Source: an uncultured Campylobacter sp. (GTDB taxonomy: Bacteria > Campylobacterota > Campylobacteria > Campylobacterales > Campylobacteraceae). Taken from it: DNA of 34,504 nucleotides. Of this stretch, positions 14,678-22,300 are shown one piece after another. Numbering within the stretch: position 1 is the stretch's first letter; each line of letters begins with the position of its first letter. Position numbers and translations under genes: made by a program. Under the pieces are notes generated by a model that worked only from the letters and a program-made list of their open reading frames with translations, ran no database searches and was not told the origin of the DNA. Location: positions 1 to 34,504 of the forward strand of contig CALCKS010000229.1 in assembly GCA_937965895.1 (NCBI GenBank), read 5' to 3'.

Positions 14678-15166
14678 ATGAACATACAAAAACTAAATCA
14701 AAACTTAAACAAACTCAACAAATTTTTATTTATTATCTTAGGCATAGCTGTCGCGATCTGGATCGGCGTAGAAGTTTTTATAGGCAGTAAAGTAGAATAC
14801 GCAAAAGAACAAATGAAAGAAAATCTATGCGAAGCGTCAAATGTACAAGAAATGCTGATACGGCTAAATTCAGGTCTTCCGAGAAAAATAGATGAGATAA
14901 ATACGCTCGAAAAAATCAGCTGCGAAAATCGTCGCATCATTTATCAATATGCACTTGGAAAAGGGCTAGAAATGGGTGAAAACGTGCTAAATGATAAAGA
15001 TATAGCCGAGCTAAAAGACGAGCAAACAAAGGAACTCAAAAAAGAATTTTGCGAAGATATGCGGTTAAAGGCCGTGCGCGATATAGCCGACGGCGTCGAT
15101 TTTGTTTATTATATAAAGAACAAAGAGCTGATTCGGGTAAAACTTGAAAGCAAAGACTGCAAATAA
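14678..15166 (+). CDS. Membrane-anchored three-cysteine protein, paralogue of the gene after infC
   Basis: 162 aa. One hydrophobic segment near residues 17-36 (FLFIILGIAVAIWIGVEVF) should anchor the protein with its C-terminal domain outside the cytoplasm. The domain contains KISCENRRIIYQYAL, then KKEFCEDMRLKAV and DFVYYIKNKEL, ending SKDCK. This matches the order SC-IIxYxY / FCxD / Y / DCxK in the protein at 5250-5645, so the two genes are paralogues with different N-terminal sorting. It has its own -10 (TAAAAT, 14647-14652) and ribosome site AAGGAG (14667-14672), and lies behind the rplT terminator. Function unknown. Confidence 0.8.
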   Translation: MNIQKLNQNLNKLNKFLFIILGIAVAIWIGVEVFIGSKVEYAKEQMKENLCEASNVQEMLIRLNSGLPRKIDEINTLEKISCENRRIIYQYALGKGLEMGENVLNDKDIAELKDEQTKELKKEFCEDMRLKAVRDIADGVDFVYYIKNKELIRVKLESKDCK

Positions 15167-15183
15167 ACTAAAATAATCAACGT

Positions 15184-15228
15184 AGTTTGCGTCACAAGTA
15201 GCAGCAGGGCTAGATATGACGCCAAACT
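15184..15228. terminator. Inverted repeat between convergent genes
   Basis: AGTTTGCGTCA (15184-15194) and TGACGCCAAACT (15217-15228) pair with a single bulged base. It lies between the 14678 gene and the oppositely oriented coaE and could stop transcription from both sides, although no T-run follows. Confidence 0.35.
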
Positions 15229-15302
15229 GCCGCTGCCAAGTAACTAAAGCAGTGTTCAAATAGCATAAAATGCCGTGTGTAAGGTAAGCTATTTTTAAAG
15301 TC

Positions 15303-15986
15303 TTATATATGCAAATTTAAGCTAATTTTTTCCAAAAACTTCCGCGTTTGATTTTTTAAATTTTCCAAATCACCGCTGTTATCTATAACAAAATCCGCCA
15401 TAGCGCGCTTTTGTTCGATATCCGTTTGCAGTTCCACGCGGTGTTTTGCAGCGGCATGATCAAGCCCGTTTCGCTTCATCACGCGCGCGATCAACGTATC
15501 TTTTGGCGCATAAACTACCGCCACTTTATCAAAAAAATCATACCTCTTGCCCTCAAAAAACAGCGGAATATCGACGAAATAAAGCCTTCCTTTCGCCTCC
15601 AAAGCCCGCGCCTGCGATAAAATTTCAGCCGTTATCTTCGGATGTAGCAGCGCTTCAAGCTTTGCAAGCTCCGCCGGGTTTTTAAACACCAGCTCGCCTA
15701 GCTTTTTGCGATCTACCGAGGCGTAGGGGGCGGACGAAATTTCCTCGCCCGATCTAGCGTTAAATTCCGCGTGCGAGCCTAAATTTTCGGCCTGCGCGTC
15801 TTTTTGCACGACGTACTGCGCTCCGAAAATTTCCGCCACCTGCGCGGCGCAGCGATCCAGGACGCAGTGCGAAATCTTATCGGCGTCGATGATCTCAAAT
15901 CCGCGCTCACGAAGCAGCTCGCAGACCGCGCTCTTGCCGCTACCGATGCTACCCGTGATGACGATTGCGTGTTTAAATTGCGGCAT
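15303..15986 (-). CDS. coaE: Dephospho-CoA kinase
   Basis: 227 aa, cytoplasmic. It catalyses the last step of coenzyme A synthesis, phosphorylating the 3'-OH of the ribose of dephospho-CoA. The P-loop is GSIGSGKS (residues 12-19), followed by IDADKISH (DAD motif for the substrate) and LEALLHPKI. Near the C-terminus are RVMKRNGL and FVIDNSGD. A stretch of about 30 residues after FGAQYVV, just before VDRKKLGELVF, is extra compared with the ~200-aa E. coli enzyme and looks like a loop insertion. The start is ATG 15986 with GGAGG upstream. It is divergent from purM with a 73-nt shared promoter region. Confidence 0.93.
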   Translation of the reverse strand: MPQFKHAIVITGSIGSGKSAVCELLRERGFEIIDADKISHCVLDRCAAQVAEIFGAQYVVQKDAQAENLGSHAEFNARSGEEISSAPYASVDRKKLGELVFKNPAELAKLEALLHPKITAEILSQARALEAKGRLYFVDIPLFFEGKRYDFFDKVAVVYAPKDTLIARVMKRNGLDHAAAKHRVELQTDIEQKRAMADFVIDNSGDLENLKNQTRKFLEKISLNLHI

Positions 15987-16059
15987 TTTGCCTCCGATTT
16001 TTTACTCCGATTTTAGCAATTTTTGGCTAAAATTAACCAAATTTCAACAAAGGGCAAAA

Positions 16060-17043
16060 ATGATAAGCTACAAAGACGCGGGCGTCGATATAGACGCAGG
16101 AAATGACTTCGTAAACGCGATAAAACCGTTCGTCAAGGCAACGCAAACTCCGCACGTTTTGGGCGGTATCGGCTCATTTTCGGGTGCAGTGAGGCTACCT
16201 GCAGGCTATAAAAAACCTGCGATCCTGGGCGCCACCGACGGTGTGGGCACAAAGCTACGACTCGCGATCGACGCGCACAAATTTGACGGCGTGGGGCAGG
16301 ATCTCGTCGCGATGTGCGTAAACGACCTCATCTGCAACTTTGCCGAGCCACTATTTTTCCTCGACTACTACGCGACGGCGAAGCTCGAGATCGCGGACGC
16401 CAAAGAGGTCGTGAAAAGCATCGCCGAGGGCTGCAAACTCGCCCGTTGTGCGCTGATCGGCGGCGAAACGGCGGAGATGCCCTCGATGTATGAGAAGGGC
16501 GACTTTGACCTCGCAGGCTTTGCCGTGGGCATCGCCGAGGAGGACGAAATCGACCGCAGCAAGTTCGTGCATGAGGGCGACGTGCTCATCGCGCTTCCTA
16601 GCAGCGGCCTACACTCAAACGGCTTTTCGCTTGCTCGCAAAGTAGTCGCCGAGCTGGGGCTAAAATTTGACGATAAAGTGGGCGATCGCGCGCTCATCAA
16701 CGTGCTTTTGGAGCCGACTAGGATTTACGTCGCCGACTTTTTAAATTTAAAAGACAAGATCCACGCACTTGCGCACATCACGGGAGGCGGTATCGTGGAA
16801 AATCTGCCGAGAGTATTTCCAGAGGGACTAGGTGCGAAGATCGAACATGCCGCCATCCGCACGCCTGAGATCTTTAAAATCATCGCGCAAAAGGTAGAGC
16901 CTGCCGAGATGATGAGGACGTTTAATATGGGCGTTGGCATGATCGTTGTAGTGTCGAAAGAAAACGCTGACTTTGTGCTGGCAAATACCGATGGCTACGT
17001 TATCGGCGAGATCATAAAAGGACAAGGCGCACAGTTAGTTTAA
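16060..17043 (+). CDS. purM: Phosphoribosylaminoimidazole synthetase (AIR synthetase)
   Basis: 327 aa. It closes the imidazole ring, turning FGAM into AIR with ATP, in purine synthesis. Characteristic segments are YKDAGVDIDAGNDFV at the N-terminus, GGIGSFSGAVRL, ATDGVGTKLRLA and AMCVNDLI. Further on come GGETAEMPSMY, the Gly-rich turn SSGLHSNGFSLAR and HITGGGIVENLPRV. The frame is open 57 codons upstream, but that part overlaps coaE on the other strand and lacks family similarity. ATG 16060 with AGGG upstream is the real start. A strong terminator follows at 17058-17098. Confidence 0.96.
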   Translation: MISYKDAGVDIDAGNDFVNAIKPFVKATQTPHVLGGIGSFSGAVRLPAGYKKPAILGATDGVGTKLRLAIDAHKFDGVGQDLVAMCVNDLICNFAEPLFFLDYYATAKLEIADAKEVVKSIAEGCKLARCALIGGETAEMPSMYEKGDFDLAGFAVGIAEEDEIDRSKFVHEGDVLIALPSSGLHSNGFSLARKVVAELGLKFDDKVGDRALINVLLEPTRIYVADFLNLKDKIHALAHITGGGIVENLPRVFPEGLGAKIEHAAIRTPEIFKIIAQKVEPAEMMRTFNMGVGMIVVVSKENADFVLANTDGYVIGEIIKGQGAQLV

Positions 17044-17057
17044 ACGGTTAAATTTAA

Positions 17058-17098
17058 CTTTGGCTCGCCAGCAAATACGCTACGAGCCAAAGATTTTT
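17058..17098 (+). terminator. Terminator of purM
   Basis: CTTTGGCTCG (17058-17067) and CGAGCCAAAG (17083-17092) form a perfect 10-bp stem with a 15-nt loop, then ATTTTT. Confidence 0.75.
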
Positions 17099-17446
17099 AG
17101 GCGGCAAATTTATACTACTAGTTGCCCTTCTCAAAAAGTCACTGCTTTTGTTTAAATTTGACCATCATGTTTTCTGCAAATTTATATCTCAAACTGGGCA
17201 ACTTGTTAGTAAAATTTAGTATGTTATGACATAAAGTTTTTACTTTATCTGTTTGTAAATTATATATTCAAAAGCCGATTTTAGCGCCAAATTTTAATAA
17301 AACTAACGTTAGCATTTGTTAGCTCTAATATATCAAACATTATCTAAAATCAAAAAATTAAATATTGTATTAAATAAAAATATTAAAGTATAAATTTAAT
17401 GCTTCTTAGCTAGAATTTGATAAATTTTAAATACGAAGGATGGGCG
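17099..17446. other. AT-rich gene-free stretch before the carbamoylase
   Basis: 348 nt with no coding character and unusually high AT, including AAATAAAAATATTAAAG. The -10 of the following gene may be TATAAA in AAGTATAAATTTAATGC near 17390. AACTAACGTTAGC at about 17302 is a small inverted repeat (CTAACGTTAG). Confidence 0.4.
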
Positions 17447-18691
17447 ATGAGCATAAATTTAGATAGACTTAAGGCGCTTTTTAGCGAAATAAACACCATA
17501 AATGATGCGAGCTTTGGCGCCGGGATGAGCCGCCTAGCCTACACGCGCGAGGATAAGGCCGCTAGGGAGCTATTTATCGCGCGCTGTAAGGAAGCGGGAC
17601 TAAAAGTGCGCATAGACGCCATCGGAAATATCTTTGCCAGGCGCGAAGGCACCGAGCCCGAGCTGCCGGCGGTAGCGTTTGGCTCGCATCTAGACACCGT
17701 AATAAACGGCGGCGAATTTGACGGGATTTTAGGCGTTTTAGGCGGACTGGAGCTGATTAGAGCACTAAACGACGAGGGCGTGCAGACGCGAAGGTCGCTC
17801 GAGCTGATCGTCTTTGAGTGCGAGGAATCAAGCAGATTTAACATCGCGACGCTTGGCAGCAAGGTAATGTGCGGCAAGCTTGGTTTTGAAAAACTTAAAG
17901 AGGTGCGCGACTTTCAGGGGCGAGCTATCAGCGAGATTTTTGCGGAGTTTGGCATCGATCTAGCTAGCATCGAAAAGGCTAAAAATTTGACGCCGAATTA
18001 CGAGAGTTTTTTCGAGCTGCACATCGAGCAGGGACCGCTACTGGATAGCGAAAATATCCAAATCGGCGTAGTAAGCGCCATCGCCGCGCCGCACAGATTT
18101 AGCGTGCACGTGCAGGGCCAGGCTCAGCACTCCGGCACGACCGCGATGAAGTACCGTCACGACGCGCTTTGCGCGGCGGCGCAGATAGTGCTGGCTGTCG
18201 AGCATGTTGCGCGCGAAAATGCGGTAAACGGCGTAGTAGCGACCGCAGGCAACTGCACGGTAAAACCGGGCGTCATGAACGTCGTGCCGGGCGAGGCGAC
18301 GCTGCTAATCGACCTGCGCGGCATCGACCTAGCCACGCGCGAGGCGGCATACGAGCAGATCCTGGCCGAAATCTCGCGCATCGAGGCTCAACGCGGCGTC
18401 AAATGCGAGATCAAGCAGCTAGCATTCGACGAGCCGTGCGCGCTAGATGGCCGCCTCATCGAGCTCATCGCCCAAAAAGCCGAGCAGCTCGGGCTTAGCT
18501 TTGAAATCATGCCAAGCGGCGCAGGACACGACGCGATGCATATGAGCGCACTTTGCCCGACTGCGATGATCTTCATCCCGTCCAAAGACGGCATCAGCCA
18601 CAATCCGGCGGAATTTTCTAGCTGGAGCGATATCGCTAACGGCGTAAATTTACTAAAAAGCGTGGTTTTAGAAACGGCGGGGAGAGTTTGA
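17447..18691 (+). CDS. M20-type amidohydrolase (N-carbamoyl-L-amino-acid hydrolase / ureidopropionase / allantoate amidohydrolase family)
   Basis: 414 aa, close to the family's usual ~410. Di-metal ligands are visible: SHLDT (His81), GEFDGILG (Asp92), FECEESSRF (Glu127), FELHIEQGP (His) and ISHNPAEFS (His). GQAQHSGTTAM and PSGAGHDAMHMS are typical of the carbamoylase branch rather than of M20 peptidases. It hydrolyses a C-N bond of an N-carbamoyl or allantoate-type substrate, releasing ammonia and CO2; the exact substrate cannot be told. No pyrimidine-breakdown or allantoin genes lie nearby. The frame opens at TTG 17417, but ATG 17447 is chosen because GAAGGA sits 6 nt upstream. The coding sequence is more GC-rich than the flanking gap. 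Confidence 0.85.
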   Translation: MSINLDRLKALFSEINTINDASFGAGMSRLAYTREDKAARELFIARCKEAGLKVRIDAIGNIFARREGTEPELPAVAFGSHLDTVINGGEFDGILGVLGGLELIRALNDEGVQTRRSLELIVFECEESSRFNIATLGSKVMCGKLGFEKLKEVRDFQGRAISEIFAEFGIDLASIEKAKNLTPNYESFFELHIEQGPLLDSENIQIGVVSAIAAPHRFSVHVQGQAQHSGTTAMKYRHDALCAAAQIVLAVEHVARENAVNGVVATAGNCTVKPGVMNVVPGEATLLIDLRGIDLATREAAYEQILAEISRIEAQRGVKCEIKQLAFDEPCALDGRLIELIAQKAEQLGLSFEIMPSGAGHDAMHMSALCPTAMIFIPSKDGISHNPAEFSSWSDIANGVNLLKSVVLETAGRV

Positions 18692-18874
18692 GCCTAAGGC
18701 TAAATTTGGCAGGCGGCGAAAATCAGACAAAGACAGCTTAAATTCGCATTTAGCGCAAAACGTTCGTCTTAAATCTCGTTTAAATTTTGCTCGCTTTTTC
18801 GGCGACTCGGCGGCTAAATTTGGATTTTAGTTTTACGAATTTTGCGGATGATTTAGCCCTAAAACAGGCTAAAA

Positions 18875-19142
18875 TTAAAACATAGTATCGTCGTTTTAGC
18901 TTTTTGGGTATGTCTTGGATGATATCTTGGCGCTAGAGGGTCTTGCCGTTCTTGACGCGAAATATATCCATAGCCGTCCGTCTGCGTTCATTCGCGTTTA
19001 GTTTGACAAGGCTGCGGATGAAGATTGCTGCCCGTACCGATATATTTGATCTGCGCGCTTGTTTGCATTTGCACGGGTTGCGCCGCATAGAAGACCTGCG
19101 ACAAGCTCGCCGCTACAGCCAAAGAAAGCAGATTTTTTTCAT
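18875..19142 (-). pseudogene. Decayed, shortened SnoaL-like (NTF2-fold) exported protein
   Basis: ATG 19142 starts a tract of seven A. With one more A it would read a clean signal peptide (MKKNLLSLAVAASLSQVFYA) followed by QPVQMQTSAQIKYIGTG. One frame over, the sequence continues IFIRSLVKLNANERR, then TAMDIFRVKNGKTL, a TAG stop, RQDIIQDIPKK, and after another shift NDDTMF and TAA. DIFRVxxGKIxEHxDxIQxIP and the terminal NNDTMF-type tail are the C-terminal signature of SnoaL-like proteins. Thus at least three frameshifts and one stop are present. At about 89 codons it has also lost a large part of the usual ~130-160-residue protein. The rest of the 622-nt gap 18692-19313 holds no gene; its right end is a terminator hairpin. 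Confidence 0.75.
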
Positions 19143-19270
19143 TTTGACGCTTTAAATTTGTTTTATTTTAAAATTTTCGGTAAATTTTAAAAGCGAAGCA
19201 TTGTGGTTAAAAATATACGTAAAATCAATAATTGCGGCCAAGCGCTTTATTTTGGGTTAAAGCGTAAATT

Positions 19271-19303
19271 AAATTTAGCCGACCGACTCGGCCGACTAAA
19301 TTT
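19271..19303 (-). terminator. Terminator of the giant surface protein gene
   Basis: AAATTTAG at one end and CTAAATTT at the other, with a GC-rich inner part (CGGCCGAG region). It folds into about 15 pairs (two G-T wobbles) with a 3-nt loop. It starts 10 nt after the stop codon. The A/T outer arms could make it work in both directions. Confidence 0.7.
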
Positions 19304-19313
19304 CATCGCAAAA

Positions 19314-22300
19314 CTACAGCTCCGCGTTAGCCGCGGTTATGTCGTAGTTGTTTTGAAAGCCGTTATTCGTATTTACGACGCCTAGCAGCTTGATGTCGCC
19401 CTGGTCTAGCTTGCCGTTGCCGTCGTCCTCGATCTTATAGATGTAGTTATAGGAGTACGAGTTGCTCTCTTGCTTGAGGTTTTTAGCGATGAGCAGGGCT
19501 TTTGCGCCTTTTTCAAACGACTCTTCAAACACCTTTTTAAGCACGTTTAGCTCGCTATCTGCGCCGCCGCCTTGATTTGACGGCGTAAAGCTTAGCTCGG
19601 CTTTATATATTTTACCGTCTTGCAGCGTTGCTTTTTGCCCGTTTGCGTTTAGGTTAAACTCGCCCGTGCTTAGCTGCTTGCCCTCAAATACCTTTGAAAA
19701 GTCAAGCTTATCGTCTGCGCCGAATTTCTCCAGCTGCCAGTTTTTCTCGTCTTTATCCAGAGTAAAGATATATTTGCCCCCGTCCGCGCTCGCGGTTTTG
19801 CCATCCTTTAGCGCTTCGCTTATTTTTAGCGTTTGGCTAGGGGCAAATTTGCCTTTTAGCTCACCTAGCTGCGAAGCGGTTAAATTTATAGGCTTATCGT
19901 CGCTGCTGCTAATGCTTGCTATTTTGTCTTTGTTTGAGATTAAATTCGCCAAATTTTGCTTTATGTTTTCCGCCGTATCTAGCAAATTTAGCCCGCCGGC
20001 GCCTTTTGCCGCTTCGGTCGCAAACTGCGCCGCGCTAAGGCTTTTTGATGCGGCCGCTAGCACGATGTTATCCGCGCTAAGATTAAAGTCGCGGTGCGCG
20101 ATAACGGAGCCTATATATTTTACCTCATCCTTGGTTATTACGTTATCGCCGTTATTTTCAACCTTATATATCTCAAAACCGCTGTAAGTTTTAGCTAGGA
20201 TTATAGATTTTTCGTTACCCGCGGCTTTGGTTAAAAACGCCTTGCCTTCGCCGAAAATCTTATCAAACCCGGACGCAAAGCCTGCCGCCGTACCGCTAAC
20301 GTAGTAAATTTTGCCGTCTTGTAGCTGCGTTTGCGCGTCTGCGGCAACGTTTAGATCGCCGATAGATGTTACGTTAGAAGCCAACCGGGAGAAATCAAGC
20401 TTGTCGCCGTTAGATAAGGCGTTTATAACGACTCTAGACGCGTCTTGCTTAAAGGTAAAGGTTTCTTTGGCGTCGCTTGCGTAGACCGAGCCTGTTACGT
20501 TTGTTATTTTTAGATTGTCGTCTGCGGCAAATTTAAAAGTTTCAAACGTATCTTTATCAAGCTCTAAAACGTCGTCTCCTTGCACATCGATCTGTTTTTT
20601 GGCATTTCCTGCGCCAAAAGATAGCCCTGCAAAGGCCTTTAGCAGCTTTGAACCGTCCGCGTTTAGATCTTGCGCGCTCTGCTTTAGCGTGATTTGCGTG
20701 CCGTATTTAGTATGTAAATTTAGATCGTTAAGCTTAGCTAGCTCTTCCACGTCACTCGCACTAAGTTCGATGTTTTTATCTTTTAAATTTAGCGCTTCTA
20801 TCTTTGAAACGTCCGCCGTCTTTAAAAATTTCATGATTTTTTTAAAGTCGTCTGCGATATCAAATTTGCCTTTTCCCGCGAGTTTAGCGGCAAATTTAGC
20901 GTATTCGTCTGCGCTTACTTCTAGCGTTTTGTTGATTTCAAAGCTATCCACCTTGTCGCTTAGCGCGGCATCCTTATCGCTTGAGCTAACGCCCGTTAGT
21001 TTTATGTTATCGTTAGCGTCAAATTTATCCGCGCCGATTTTATTGAAATTCGCGGCTGAGATTTTTAGCTCTGCGCCGTCTGAGGTTTTTATGGATTTTA
21101 TCTTTTCGCCGAAATAATTCAGCCTGTTTTCTACCGCGTTTTGTAAATTATGCGCGCTATCTTCGATCTCTAGAGCGCCGTCTGCGATCTTGTAGCTTGA
21201 TAGCTTGTCGCTAGATAAAAAGCCTTTACCGAAAATTTCGTAAAAATCGGCTGCGCTTAGCTTTTGCGTATTAGCTATCGCGCCGTCTTTTAGCTTGTCG
21301 CTAAACGCGCCTAAAGCCTTTAGAGACTCTTTGCTGAACGCGTCTTTATCCGTTAGCGTTACGGCCGAATTTGCGATTTTATCCGCAGCTTCTTTGTTAA
21401 GTGACGTTAGCTCAGCCGTGCTTAGAACGGCCGATTTTACCGCGCCGTTAGCAAATTTAGCGGTATTTTGAGCTAACGTTTGTAGCTGGGCGTTTGTTAG
21501 CGCGCCGTCTTTGCTAAGCTCTACCGCACCGTCTGCGATCCTATCTTTTAGCGCGCCGCTTAATATCTCCTTAGCCTTTTCAAAGCTTGCGACTAAAGAT
21601 TTTATATCGCCGTTTTGCTTGAGCTCAAATTTAACTCCGCCAGTAGTTATGTTTGAGTGCGCGTTAGGTAGGATTTTGTCTCCTAGCTTGCCGGATAAAA
21701 ACGACTTTTTAGTTATGCTTTTGGCTCCGTCTAAATTTAACGAGCCTAGATACTGCGCGCCGTTTTCAAACGTAAAATCATCGCTTGATATCTTTGCGAC
21801 GTTGCCTTTGTCGAAAAACTCGTAAGTCGTATCGCCGCTTTTTAGCGCGTCGCCTTTTTGCGAATTTGAGCTTAAGCTTTGTTCGTCGTAGGCTTTTACC
21901 GCGTCTTTGGATTGCGCTTTTTTCGCAGACCTAAAGGTATAAACGTCGCCGTTATCAAATTTAACGGCCTTTACGTTTAGCGCGTCCGCGTCTAAAGGCT
22001 TGGTAGCTTGCGCGTCTTGGTAAAATTTGCCCTCTTTTTTATAGACGCTTTCCGTGCCGTCTAGCTTAAGAGCGGGCGCGTCGTCAAAGAGCTTGGTAAA
22101 GCCCTGCGCGTCGGTTGCCTTGACGACGCCGTCGGCTAAAATATTTTGCTTTAGCGTAAAGGCTCCGTCTTTTGCCGCCTTATCGATGCTAACACCTTTA
22201 AATACAATCTTTAAATCATCCGAGTTGCTAAAGCCCGCGTTTTTACCGTTAGCGTAGAGGATAGTATCGTCGCCGTCTTTTATAAACTGCTTTGCGCCCG

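Noticed and set aside
15889..16059. 57-codon N-terminal extension of purM
   Set aside because: It overlaps coaE on the other strand and has no AIR synthetase similarity; ATG 16060 with a ribosome site is the start.
18943..19155. Plus-strand ORF of 70 codons
   Set aside because: It is the antisense of the SnoaL-like relic, whose minus-strand signature explains the open frame better.
19203..19385. Plus-strand ORF of 60 codons at the end of the surface-protein gene
   Set aside because: It overlaps the 3' end of the large gene and its terminator hairpin, and has no ribosome site or family resemblance.
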